This document shows, in pieces, positions 25,663 through 34,649 of a stretch of DNA of 64,000 bases. The notes beneath the pieces are model-generated. The model was given only the letters and a program-made list of their open reading frames with translations, was not told the DNA's origin and ran no database searches. The translations under genes and the position numbers were made by a program. How positions within the stretch are numbered: position 1 is the first letter of the stretch; every line of letters starts with the position of its first letter. The stretch is from the NCBI GenBank assembly GCA_026003895.1, contig BPIC01000004.1, positions 248,001-312,000 on the forward strand, given 5' to 3'. Source of the stretch: Dehalococcoidia bacterium. Lineage in GTDB: Bacteria; Chloroflexota; Dehalococcoidia; SpSt-223.

Positions 25663-28137
25663 TCACAGGGAGTCCGGGCTCGCAATCGGTGGACCGGAGG
25701 ACGGCTCGTCCGGCGGCGTCGACCGGGCCCGCCGCCGGCCGACGATCAGCAACGCCACCACGCCTACCCCGAGCAGGACAAACCCCACGAAGAACAGCAC
25801 GAAGGGGATGAAGCCCGGCTCGGCGAACAGCAGCCGCAATCCGGCAAGCACCATCAGGAAGACGGTCGTCGTCAACAGTGCCCGACTCCGGGCGATTGCG
25901 CCGACCCCAAGCAGCGCGAAGCATTCAACGAGCAGCACGATTCCGTAGCGGATCGCCTCGTCGCCGAACGTCTGGCCGAGGGTCGTCAGGCCGAGCACGA
26001 GCGCCCCGGTCACCCACGCCAACGCCGAGAGGACCGGCGCCGACGTGCCGAGGTCGCGATCGCGCGCGCTCAGCAAGGCGATAACGGCGAAATAGATCCC
26101 CGCTGGCACGGCGTACCACTGCGGGTTTTCGACGCCAAACACCGCCAGTTCCCACAGGACAGCGCACAGCCCAACAAAGCTGGCCGGGTAGAGCGCCAGT
26201 CGCCGCCAGCGCACTTCCAGCCCGATCAGCAACGCCAGCACCAGCATGGTAAGTGCGGTCAGGTGACCGGCGAGGCGACGCCGGTCCTCGCCCAAAATCT
26301 CGCTTTGGGTGGCCCCGGCGATCACGACCGCGATGAGCCCGGTTGCCAGCCCGACGAGGCGCGCCGCGAGGCTCCACCGACCGACGTGTGCCCCGAGCGC
26401 TTGGCCAGCGAGTACCCAGACAATGGCGACCGCGGCGACAAGCGGGCCGAATGTCTCGACCGGCAAGGCGAGCCAGCGGAGGGTGGCGGCGATCGCGCCG
26501 AGGAGGGCGGCGCCCATGACGCCAAGTAGCGCGGGGATGCGCCAGCGCACTACAAAGCCGGTGGCGAGCAGCACAATCGCCCAGCTGGCGAACGTGGCGT
26601 GTCCCGCCTGCGGGAAGGTAAGCCCGGAGACGATCAGCGCGTAAAAACCGGAAATGATGGCGAGTGTCCAGCGCCACCAGACGAGCCGAAGCGGCAGGAC
26701 AAGCGCCGCCGCCACCACGCCGATCAAGGGAACGAGATAGCCGAGACCAGCATTGGCACTGCCGGAGAGGCCGAGCGGCAGCGAGTCCAAGAGCCAGCTC
26801 CAGGCAAGGACCAGCGTGAGCGCCGGCCCCGCGAGCAGCCAAGGCCGCCGAGTCAGCACCGCCGTTCCGGTGAGCAGCGCGGTGACATAGAGCCCCGCGA
26901 ACGCGCCGATCCCCATCACCTCACCGTAGATGGGCGGGAAGAGGGCGATGACTGCCGCGCCAATGCCGATCACGAGTTGCTCACGGCCAGCGACCGTGCC
27001 GCGTCGGAGCCACCAGAAGGCGATCTGCCCGGTCGCGATCGCGATGCTGGCGAGCGACCCGACCCACTCCAGTCCTTCGGCCCAACGTACGGTCTGCGCC
27101 GAGGCGAGGTGGATCAGCACGCCGGCGATCACCGGGCTGACGGGGTCAGCATGCCGCCACGCCAACAGCACGAACGTGAGAACGAGGAAAACCGGGGGCC
27201 AGACGGCTGGGGCGGGGTCGCTCGAGGCGAGGCTTGCGGGAATCGCCGCCACGAAGGCGAGCAGCGCCCAGATCAGGGCCCAGACGAGCACCAGCGGACC
27301 AAACGTCGGTCGCAGCCAGCGCCCGAGCCCGACATGGACGGCCATCAACACCAACGCCTCGGCTGCCCACCAGCTCGCTAGCCACGCGGGAGGGGGATCG
27401 GCGACTGCCGCCGCCGACAGTACGACCGACGAGAAGGCGATCAGCGTCAGCACGGCGTAGAACACCCCGAAGCGGGCGAGCGTAAAGGTGAGGTAGAGCA
27501 GGAAGCACGCCACGGAGGCGAACAGCCAGAGCTGGCTCGTCGGCAGCCGGTCGGCATCGCGCAGCCAGTTGACAAAGGCGAGGAAGATGAGCGGCACGAG
27601 CAGTGCCCCGATGGCGGTAAAGACGACGCCGGCCGACCGGACGATGGGGAACCGGCGGGCGATCAGCCCGGTTGCGAAGAAGACGGCGGCGAGCCCCGCC
27701 ATGATGATCGTCCGGCCGAGGTTGTTCCCGACGATGAGCAGGAAGAAGAGCGTTGCGATGACGACGAAGAATGCCCCGAGGTAGAGCAGCGCGTTCGCCC
27801 AGATGACGGTGAAGTTCACCGGCTGGCGTGGCGCGGCGGGGGGCGCTGGTGCGCCGGGCTGCGGCGTGGCCTCCCCGATTCCGAGCCGGGCGCGATAGGG
27901 CGCGGTCATTCGCGCGGCGAGCCCCGGACTGATCACTCGCGCCCGCACCCAGTCGTCGACGGCCGTCAGGAGATAGGCGATGTGCCCCACCTCGGTTGCG
28001 GCGGTAAGACCGGGCGTGGCGCCGCAGCCGGGGCAGAAGTTTGCCCCGTCGGGGAGTGCGCTGGCGCAATGGAAGCAGCGTGTTGTGGGAACCAGTAGTG
28101 GATCGGAGGGCGAGGGGGTTGGAGGCCGCGGGTCCAT
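25663..28137 (-). CDS. Large multi-spanning membrane protein with N-terminal zinc ribbon
   Basis: ATG 28137 (MDPRPPTPSPSD) with GAGGAGG upstream gives 824 residues. A zinc ribbon comes first (Cys 21, 24, 36, 39: CFHCASALPDGANFCPGCG). A soluble linker follows and then about twenty or more transmembrane helices with very regular hydrophobic spacing. The layout resembles DUF2157-like membrane proteins of unknown function. No transporter or enzyme motif is visible. Confidence 0.75.
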   Translation of the reverse strand: MDPRPPTPSPSDPLLVPTTRCFHCASALPDGANFCPGCGATPGLTAATEVGHIAYLLTAVDDWVRARVISPGLAARMTAPYRARLGIGEATPQPGAPAPPAAPRQPVNFTVIWANALLYLGAFFVVIATLFFLLIVGNNLGRTIIMAGLAAVFFATGLIARRFPIVRSAGVVFTAIGALLVPLIFLAFVNWLRDADRLPTSQLWLFASVACFLLYLTFTLARFGVFYAVLTLIAFSSVVLSAAAVADPPPAWLASWWAAEALVLMAVHVGLGRWLRPTFGPLVLVWALIWALLAFVAAIPASLASSDPAPAVWPPVFLVLTFVLLAWRHADPVSPVIAGVLIHLASAQTVRWAEGLEWVGSLASIAIATGQIAFWWLRRGTVAGREQLVIGIGAAVIALFPPIYGEVMGIGAFAGLYVTALLTGTAVLTRRPWLLAGPALTLVLAWSWLLDSLPLGLSGSANAGLGYLVPLIGVVAAALVLPLRLVWWRWTLAIISGFYALIVSGLTFPQAGHATFASWAIVLLATGFVVRWRIPALLGVMGAALLGAIAATLRWLALPVETFGPLVAAVAIVWVLAGQALGAHVGRWSLAARLVGLATGLIAVVIAGATQSEILGEDRRRLAGHLTALTMLVLALLIGLEVRWRRLALYPASFVGLCAVLWELAVFGVENPQWYAVPAGIYFAVIALLSARDRDLGTSAPVLSALAWVTGALVLGLTTLGQTFGDEAIRYGIVLLVECFALLGVGAIARSRALLTTTVFLMVLAGLRLLFAEPGFIPFVLFFVGFVLLGVGVVALLIVGRRRARSTPPDEPSSGPPIASPDSL

Positions 28138-28262
28138 CGAAGGACCTCCTCGAATGATGCAGATACTCGCCAAGCAGATAACGGCGGGCGGCCGGCGGCG
28201 TGTTCCGGGTATCGGCTACACTCGCAGCCGCGCTCCATCATCACCGATCGGGTTGCGCCACT

Positions 28263-29469
28263 ATGGTAGAGAATGTTGCCCGTTCGCGGGATCACCTTCC
28301 GCACCGGGCCGATGCAGGTTTGTCGCTCCCGCGCCGACCGTTCCGGCTTGGCGTGGTGGGTGGGGGGCAGCTTGCCCGGATGATGGTCCCGCCGGCGCAC
28401 CGACTCGGTGCCTCCGTCGCCGTTCTCGAACGCTCGCCTCTCAGTCCGGCGGCGCTCGCCGGGGGCGCGCGAGACGGCTGGCGACTGGGACGATCCAGAG
28501 ACGCTCGTTCGGTTCGCTCGCGATCTGGATGTTTTAACGCTGGACCATGAGTTCGTTGACGCGGCGGCGCTTGCTGCGGCTGAGGCAGCTGGCCTGCGCG
28601 TCCGTCCAAGCGCGGCGACCCTCCGGCGAATTCAGGATAAGTTGGTCCAAAAGGAGACGCTTGCTGCCGCAGGGCTGGCGGTTGCGCCATTCCGTCCGGT
28701 CGCGACGGCAGCGGATCTTGTGGCGGCTGGCGCAGCGTTCGGCTGGCCGCTGGTCTTGAAGCTCCGGCGTGGCGGCTATGACGGTCGTGGCAACCGAGTC
28801 GTGCACAATCCAACTGAGGCCGCCCCGGCGATCGCCGCGTTCGCGGGCAAGCCCGGCGGCCTGTACGTCGAAGGGTGGGCCGCCTTCCGGCGTGAGCTGG
28901 CAGTCATGGTGGTCCGCGACGATGCCGGTCAGATCGTCGCCTACCCGCCGGTGCTGACGGTCCAACGCGACAACATTTGTCACGAAGTGCAGCTGCCGTG
29001 CGGCGCGGCTGATGAGGCGGTGACGATTGCCCGGCGGGCAGCGGAGGCGTTCGCTGTGGTCGGGGCGCTCGGCGTCGAACTGTTCGAGCTGATGGATGGG
29101 AGCATCCTCGTGAACGAGGTTGCGCCGCGTCCGCACAACTCGGGGCACTACACCATCGAGGCGTGCGTCACCTCGCAGTTCGAGAACCACGTCCGCGCCG
29201 TCCTTGGGTTGCCGCTCGGTGACCCGTCGCCGCGTGTTGCCGCGGCGGTGATGGTGAATGTCTTGGCCGACGCCGATGGCCCTGGCCAGCCGGCGGGGCT
29301 GGCGGAAGCGCTCGCGGTGCCGGGTGTGGCGTTACATCTCTATGGCAAGGCAGCGGCGCGCCGCGGGCGCAAGATGGGCCATGTCACTGCCACCGGAGAC
29401 GATCTTGCCGAGGTCGCGGCGCGAGCGCGGGCGGCCGCCGCTGCGCTGCGCTTTGGGGAGGGGGCATGA
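28263..29469 (+). pseudogene. purK: PurK, N5-carboxyaminoimidazole ribonucleotide synthase, frameshifted
   Basis: The N-terminal nucleotide-binding part (RLGVVGGGQLARMMVPPAHRLGASVAVLE) is in one frame and everything from ARETAGDWDDPETLVRFARDLDVLTLDHEF onward is in another. They join across GGGGG at 28461-28465. Removing one G restores a 401-residue PurK with the ATP-grasp domain (LKLRRGGYDGRGN, VNEVAPRPHNSGHYTIEA). The start is ATG 28263 or TTG 28320. ATP-grasp PurK makes N5-CAIR for PurE, and the two genes overlap by ATGA. All downstream sequence is well conserved, so a sequencing error or a very recent mutation is likely. Confidence 0.85.
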
Positions 29470-29960
29470 CGCCACTCGTCGGTGTGGTGATGGGCAGCGA
29501 TTCCGATTTGCCGACGCTCGAGCCGGCGACCGAGGTGCTTGCCGAATTCGGCATCCCCTACGAAATTCGCGTGGTGTCGGCGCACCGCACACCGGTCGAG
29601 ATGCTGGAGTATGGCCGGACGGCGCACGAGCGAGGGCTGCGGGTTCTCGTCGCGGGCGCCGGCGGCGCGGCGCATCTGCCGGGGATGCTCGCCTCGGTGA
29701 CCCCTCTTCCGGTGATCGGCGTGCCGGTCCGCTCGCAGGCGCTCTCCGGCCTTGATTCGCTGCTCTCGATCGTCCAAATGCCGGCCGGCGTGCCGGTCGC
29801 GACCGTTGCGATCGGCGGCGGCCGAAACGCCGGCCTTCTCGCCGTTCGGATTCTTGCTGCCGCCGATCCTGCGCTGCAAACGCAAATGCGGGCCTATCAG
29901 GAGCGTCTCGCCGCGGAATCACGCGCCAAGAACGACAAGCCGCCCTTCCGGTCGGGGTGA
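29466..29960 (+). CDS. purE: N5-carboxyaminoimidazole ribonucleotide mutase
   Basis: This 164-residue class I PurE has the active-site stretches [13 protein letters not shown] (residues 9-21), [11 protein letters not shown] and [16 protein letters not shown]. It converts N5-CAIR to CAIR in purine synthesis. It is translationally coupled to purK by ATGA and followed by a strong terminator. Confidence 0.95.
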   Translation: MTPLVGVVMGSDSDLPTLEPATEVLAEFGIPYEIRVVSAHRTPVEMLEYGRTAHERGLRVLVAGAGGAAHLPGMLASVTPLPVIGVPVRSQALSGLDSLLSIVQMPAGVPVATVAIGGGRNAGLLAVRILAAADPALQTQMRAYQERLAAESRAKNDKPPFRSG

Positions 29961-29967
29961 ACCACCA

Positions 29968-30008
29968 CCGCCCGCTTCTTGGCCGGTCGACTAACAAGAA
30001 GCGGGCGG
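29968..30008. terminator. Bidirectional terminator between purE and the solute-binding protein gene
   Basis: Perfect 14-base arms (CCGCCCGCTTCTTG and its complement) enclose a 13-base loop, between purE (stop 29960) and the convergent lipoprotein gene. The frame-shifted reading of that gene would end at 29991 inside this hairpin. This supports the restored stop at 30089 as the true end. Confidence 0.7.
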
Positions 30009-30088
30009 ACGCGAGCGGGTGGCAGCGGCGGGCTCCGGCAGATTCCTCACCAGAGCGTCGCCGCGAGTGCCGCGGCGACTGAGGGCGG

Positions 30089-31676
30089 TTACTTGATTCG
30101 GTAGGCGGCGTCGAAGTTGATCTGCGAGTAGCCGTCGAAGTCGAGCCCGGCGATCTTTGGGCTGTGAAGGACGAAGCTCGCCGGCAGGTAAAGCGGAATG
30201 ACCGCGGCGTCGTCGCGCATCAACTTGTTGGCGTCTCGCAGCAGTTGGGGCGCGGCGGGTCGGGTCGCGCTCGGCGAGCGCGGCGTCTTGCAGCCGATCC
30301 CACTCCGGATTGCACCAGTAGACGGCCGTCGGCGGAGCGCCGATCGGCTTACCGCAGCCGATCAGCACCCGGATCGCCGTATTGAAGCCGTTGGTGTCGC
30401 CGTTGCCGCTCATCACGAGGTCGGACTTTTGGGCGTTATTCCGTCCGTACACCCGGTCGCTGTAGAGGGCCCCGTCGATAATCTCGAGGTCGACCTGAAC
30501 GCCAACCTCCTTCAACTGGCCCTGAATGATCTGCATCAGGTCCTGCAAGTTCTGTGCCCGGGACATCTCCATCGTGATGCCGCCAAAGCCGTTGGGATAG
30601 CCGGCCTCGGCGAGCAGCCGCCGCGCCATCGCCGGGTCATAGACCGGCTTGACGCTGGGATCCCAGGATTGGCTGCCCTTGAGTGCGAGCTGGCCGAGCG
30701 GCTCGGCGTAGCCTCGGTAGAGTGTCTTGGTGATCGCTTCCTTATCGATCGCGTAGTTCAGCGCGTGGCGGACACGCCGGTCCTTCAGTGGCGAGTTCTT
30801 CAGTTCGGCGGTGCCTTGGGCGATGGCAACGAAGATGAAGGCGTTTCGGATGATCTGGAACTTCAACCCGGCGGATTCGGCGGTCTGCACTTGGTCGGTC
30901 GTCAGGGCGACGGTGGTCGTGGCGTCGAGATCACCGGTGCGCAGCCCGTTGATCTTCTGCGAGTTCTCCGGAACCGAGAGGAAGGTGAGCTCGGTCGCCT
31001 GCGCATTGCGGTAGGGATGTGGCGTGCTGCGCTTGCGATAGACGATGCGGTCTTCGCGAACGAAGTCGACGAGGTCATACGGGCCGGACCCGAGCGGCTT
31101 CGCGACGAACCCTTCGAAGCCGCCGACCGACTCGTAATACGTCTTGGGCAAAATCGGAGTAAACACGAAGCCGGCCGGGATGCTCATATCGACGGCGCGA
31201 GTCTGCACCTCGACCGTGGTCGGGCTGGTTGCGCGAGCCTCGGTGACGGTGTTGATATAGGTGCGCGCTGGCCAGCCGCGCTGGACCATCTCGTTGATGC
31301 TGAAGGCGACGTCCTCAGCGGTCACCTTCTCGCCGTTCTGGAAGACGACGTCGGGGCGGATCGTCAGCGTCCACGTGCGGCCATCTGCGGAAAGGTCCCA
31401 CTTGGTGGCGACAGCTGGCAGGACGTTGAAGTCGCGGCCGAGCGTCGTTGGAGTGTCGTAGAGCGGAGAGACAACGACGAAATTGGCGAAGCCGGCGGCC
31501 GGAGTGAGGTTCGCCGGTATGCTGCTCGCCGCGATCTTGAGCGATTGGTTCTCGGCGCGCTGCGGCTGCGGCTGGCCGGGCGCCGCCGGCGCGGCTGGCA
31601 CCGCGGTGGGCGCGGCCGGCGCACAGGCCGCGATCACGATTGTCAGAACGACCAACGGTTGGAAGAGCCGCTTCAT
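30089..31676 (-). pseudogene. Family-5 ABC solute-binding lipoprotein, frameshifted near the C-terminus
   Basis: ATG 31676 (MKRLFQPLVVLTIVIAAC) gives a lipoprotein signal with Cys 18 and an Ala/Pro linker. An SBP_bac_5 body follows (KWDLSADGRTWTLTIRPDVVFQNGEKVTAEDVAFSIN, KPLGSGPYDLVDF, RRVRHALNYAIDKEAITKTLYR). After ERDPTRRA the uncorrected frame turns into Arg/Ala-rich nonsense running to 29991. Dropping one G from GGGG at 30247-30250 restores QLLRDANKLMRDDAAVIPL...INFDAAYRIK and the stop at 30089, for 528 residues. It has no permease or ATPase genes nearby and is a paralogue of 14591-16159. Confidence 0.85.
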
Positions 31677-31765
31677 GTGTACCCCCGTCTCGACCTCGGA
31701 CGACAGCAGCAGTATAGAAAACATCGAAGGATTCGGTCGCGATTTTTTGGACTGATCGTTCGAGG

Positions 31766-31987
31766 TCAAAGCGGGAGGTTCAGGGTGCGCGGATAGGGGC
31801 GGGGTGGCCGACCGACGTAGCGGGCCCGCGGGCGAATCATCCGGTTGTCGGCGTGTTGTTCGAGGATATGCGCCGTCCAGCCGGCGGCGCGGGCGACCGC
31901 GAAGATCGGCGTTTCAGCCCGTTCCGGGATGCCGAGGGCGCGGAAGAGGACGACGGCTGCCAAGTCGACGTTCGGGAAGAGCCCGAA
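31766..31987 (-). pseudogene. Citrate synthase C-terminal fragment
   Basis: The final 74 codons read FGLFPNVDLAAVVLFRALGIPERAETPIFAVARAAGWTAHILEQHADNRMIRPRARYVG. This is the citrate synthase C-terminus, with the conserved NVD, PIFAxxRxxGWxAHxxEQ and NRxIRPRAxYxG. Upstream the homology stops or changes frame (a hint of EPRLFT in another frame) and no start or N-terminal domain is present. It is a truncated remnant lying between the lipoprotein and zinc-ribbon genes. Confidence 0.75.
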
Positions 31988-32231
31988 CCGGCGGTGAACA
32001 AGCGCGGCTCGCCGCTGGCGGCGATGACATCGACGTGGAGGCGGCACATGCCACCTCGATCGCCTGAAGGAGGGTGGCCCCTCCGACGGGACCACGGCAC
32101 CAACGAAGGGCTGGCGAGCCGAGCCAATCGGGGAACGCTCAACTGCCACGCCGGCGGCCCGCGGCGGGCTGCCTGACTGCTCCCTTGTCAGAGCAGAGAC
32201 GGTTCTTCGCGGCGAGGCCGCCGGTCTGGGT

Positions 32232-32546
32232 TTAGGTGCCGACCGTCCCGGCGGTGTCGGCGGTCGCGGCCTTCACCTTCTCGAAGCAATTGGAGCAGTA
32301 GACCGGGCGATCAAGGCGCGGAATGAAGGGGACGAACGAGACGCTCTTGCAAATCGCGCAGGTCACTTGGTGCATTTCGCGGCTGGGCAGGCCGAGCTTT
32401 TCGCGGCGGCGATTGGCGCGGCAGGTGGGGCAGCGTTGCGGCTCGTTCTGCAGGCCTTTTGCCCGGTAGAACTCCTGCTCGCCGACAGTAAAAAGAAACT
32501 CCGTGCTGCAGTCACGGCACGTCAGCTTCCGATCTGAGATGGACAC
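32232..32546 (-). CDS. Small double zinc-ribbon protein
   Basis: This 104-residue protein begins LTCRDCSTEFLFTVGEQEFYRAKGLQNEPQRCPTCR, matching the probable zinc-ribbon family with C-x2-C...C-x2-C and the FTxGEQEFYxxKG core. A second ribbon follows (CAICKSVSFVPFIPRLDRPVYCSNCF). The family is widespread, of unknown function and probably nucleic-acid- or protein-binding. Confidence 0.85.
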   Translation of the reverse strand: MSISDRKLTCRDCSTEFLFTVGEQEFYRAKGLQNEPQRCPTCRANRRREKLGLPSREMHQVTCAICKSVSFVPFIPRLDRPVYCSNCFEKVKAATADTAGTVGT

Positions 32547-32946
32547 GAACGGGACCCTCCCTGCGGCGCCAAGCGAGCGGGCAACCGCCCGCCGGAGATG
32601 GCCGGCAGTATAACGGCGTGTCGTTCTTATTGCAACCTTAGGAACCTCTTAGATTTCCCTTAGAATCTCGCCGCCGTCGCGTCCGCCCGGACCGGGGCGG
32701 TTGTAGCCCATTTGGGGGATTCCGTGATCGGGCGCACAGCGGAACGATAGGCCGCCGGTGAACGATAGGGGAAACGCCTTGAGTGCGACCGGCCGTCGCC
32801 GCCTCGACGGCGATGGCGCTCGGCAGAAGAGCGTGCTCGGCGCAATGCAGGGAGGTGCCTTTGATTGTGTTGCCGCTGTCTTCCCGCTCGCGCCCCATCC
32901 GGTTTGACGTGACGCTGGCCGGGCCAGCGCCTCGGAGGGAGTCTGT
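32547..32946. other. 400-base gap upstream of an exported-protein gene
   Basis: No gene is evident. Near 32638-32668 the pentamer CTTAG occurs three times at roughly 11-13 base spacing (CCTTAGG, TCTTAGA, CCTTAGA), a possible binding-site cluster. I recognise no riboswitch. A GGAGGGAG ribosome-binding site precedes ATG 32947. Confidence 0.3.
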
Positions 32947-34149
32947 ATGAAGCGCCTACCATCCTTCCTTAGCTGGGTTGTGCTTGCGGTTGCTGCCGCG
33001 ATCGCCGGCCTTGCCTTCCTTCAGCCATGGAACGCTCTCGCGTCCCCCGCGGGGATTACGCTGCTTGCAACGACGACGTCGGACTTTACGTACCAAGGTC
33101 GCCTGACCAACGCGGTCGGCCAACCCGTGCCCAATGGCAGCTACGCGATGACCTTCCGTCTCTATGAGGATAGCGCCGCGCCCATTGGCAGTGCGTTGGC
33201 TACGGCGGTCGCCACGCCGACCGTCTCGGGCGGGCTATTTGTGGTGAACCTCAGCGGGTTCGCCTCGTATGTCGACGGGAGGGACTTGTACATCGGCGTG
33301 CAGGTGGGCAGCGACCCCGAGCTGTCGCCTCGCCAACGGATTACGCCGGTGCCGTATGCGCTCAGCCTGCGGCCGGGTGCGACCATTTCGGGCAGCGAGA
33401 TCTCGTCTGGGTTCTGCCTGATCGGCACGCTCTGTCCGCCGGGGTCGGTGCTCTATGTGCGCAATACCAGCACCGACCCGCCGGATCCCTTGATCGGCCC
33501 CGGGGCGGGAATCGTCGGGCGCGGGAATGAGGGATACGGCGTGTGGGGCGGCTCGGAGACAAACAGCGGCGTCGTTGGCCGGACTCTGAGTGTCGTCACT
33601 GGCACCGGCGCAATCGTGGGCTATGGGCCGACTGGGGGCAACGCGCTCTATGCGAGCGGCAGCGGCCGAATTGCCAGCGAAGCGCCGACCAAGCTGTGGA
33701 TCAGCGGCCAGTCGTTCGTCAAAAACCTCTCGGGCGACCTCACGACCTGGGACATGGAAGAGCCGGGTAGCGCGCAGATCAGGAGCGGCAACGCCGCCGG
33801 GGGCACCCGCAACATCTATCTGCCAGTCACCGTCCCGGCCCAGCAATACGGTGTCGACACCGTCGTCGAGTCGGCGACCGTCTATTACCGGCGATCGGGC
33901 ACGGCATTCATCACCCGCACGGCGCTCTGGCGGCTGAACCCTGCAACAGGCTCGTTCCTCACCATGATCGAAGATGAGACTGACCGCACCTCGAGCGTCT
34001 TCGCCTCGTACACTCTCGACACTTCAAACAACAATCGGTTGACAGCAGGCAACGGAGGGATGTCGGTCTTTCTCGAGCTCCAATTCTCCAATAATACTGA
34101 CTATGTCGAGCTGTATGGTGTCGAACTGACGCTGCGCAACCGGCACTAG
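32947..34149 (+). CDS. Exported surface-type protein of unknown function
   Basis: This 400-residue protein has a signal peptide (residues 1-32, ending ALASPA). The N-terminal module is FTYQGRLTNAVGQPVPNGSYAMTFRLYEDSAAP...GLFVVNLSGF...LYIGVQVGSDPELSPRQRITPVPYAL. This beta-rich motif recurs in exported proteins of Chloroflexota and other bacteria. A Gly/Ser/Thr-rich stretch and a C-terminal beta domain follow. No enzymatic motif is seen; it is probably a cell-surface protein. It forms a pair with the small gene 9 bases downstream. Confidence 0.7.
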   Translation: MKRLPSFLSWVVLAVAAAIAGLAFLQPWNALASPAGITLLATTTSDFTYQGRLTNAVGQPVPNGSYAMTFRLYEDSAAPIGSALATAVATPTVSGGLFVVNLSGFASYVDGRDLYIGVQVGSDPELSPRQRITPVPYALSLRPGATISGSEISSGFCLIGTLCPPGSVLYVRNTSTDPPDPLIGPGAGIVGRGNEGYGVWGGSETNSGVVGRTLSVVTGTGAIVGYGPTGGNALYASGSGRIASEAPTKLWISGQSFVKNLSGDLTTWDMEEPGSAQIRSGNAAGGTRNIYLPVTVPAQQYGVDTVVESATVYYRRSGTAFITRTALWRLNPATGSFLTMIEDETDRTSSVFASYTLDTSNNNRLTAGNGGMSVFLELQFSNNTDYVELYGVELTLRNRH

Positions 34150-34158
34150 GAGGCGGCG

Positions 34159-34476
34159 ATGAAATTGCGGATTGGCATCGCGGCGCTGCTGGTCGCGGCG
34201 GCCGCCTTCCGGCTCGGGGCGCTCGCCGACCCCGCCGGCGCAACCGCCTACTTTGTCCAGAGCGGCACCACGTGGTTGTGGGCCGTGATCGGCGGCGGCG
34301 GTGGCGTCTCGGCCGGCACGGTCGGGGGGCAGGCGGCGAGCCTCTATGGAGTTGTCGCTCAGCCGATCGTGGGGCGCACGAGCGGCGCTTGGACGGTCGA
34401 TGCGGGCTTCCTGATCGCGGCAGACCAGCCCTTCTACTACGCGCCCTTTATGTCGCGAAACTCGCAGGCCTACTAG
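34159..34476 (+). CDS. Small exported companion protein
   Basis: This 105-residue protein has a signal peptide (ending near GATA) and a Gly-rich body (VIGGGGGVSAGTVGGQAASLYGVVAQPIVGRTSGAWTVDAGFLIA). It resembles the repetitive gGxxSxGGxYxLxGtxGQPxxGxxsGGxYxLxxGF exported proteins. A GGAGG precedes ATG 34159. It is likely co-transcribed with 32947-34149; function unknown. Confidence 0.65.
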   Translation: MKLRIGIAALLVAAAAFRLGALADPAGATAYFVQSGTTWLWAVIGGGGGVSAGTVGGQAASLYGVVAQPIVGRTSGAWTVDAGFLIAADQPFYYAPFMSRNSQAY

Positions 34477-34483
34477 CGTCCTC

Positions 34484-34503
34484 GGCCCGCCCAGCGGCGG
34501 GCC
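34484..34503 (+). terminator. Hairpin after the exported-protein pair
   Basis: GGCCCGCC-CAGC-GGCGGGCC forms a perfect 8-base stem 8 bases after the stop at 34476. It is followed by a pyrimidine-rich stretch rather than a T-run. Confidence 0.5.
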
Positions 34504-34649
34504 ATCCTGTTCTCCGCCGTCCGGGCCGGAGGACACCGTTGGTTTCCTCCCGCGCACGGTGCTCCATTGTTGGGGCCAGTGCGCCGCTGGTAAACGGCAG
34601 CGGCGCACCGCTCCGCTAGGATTCCCGGGATGAGCGGACGGGAGCGACG

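Noticed and set aside
32547..32946. Riboswitch upstream of the exported-protein gene
   Set aside because: I could not match any conserved riboswitch core. Only CTTAG pentamers and generic GC-rich hairpins are visible.
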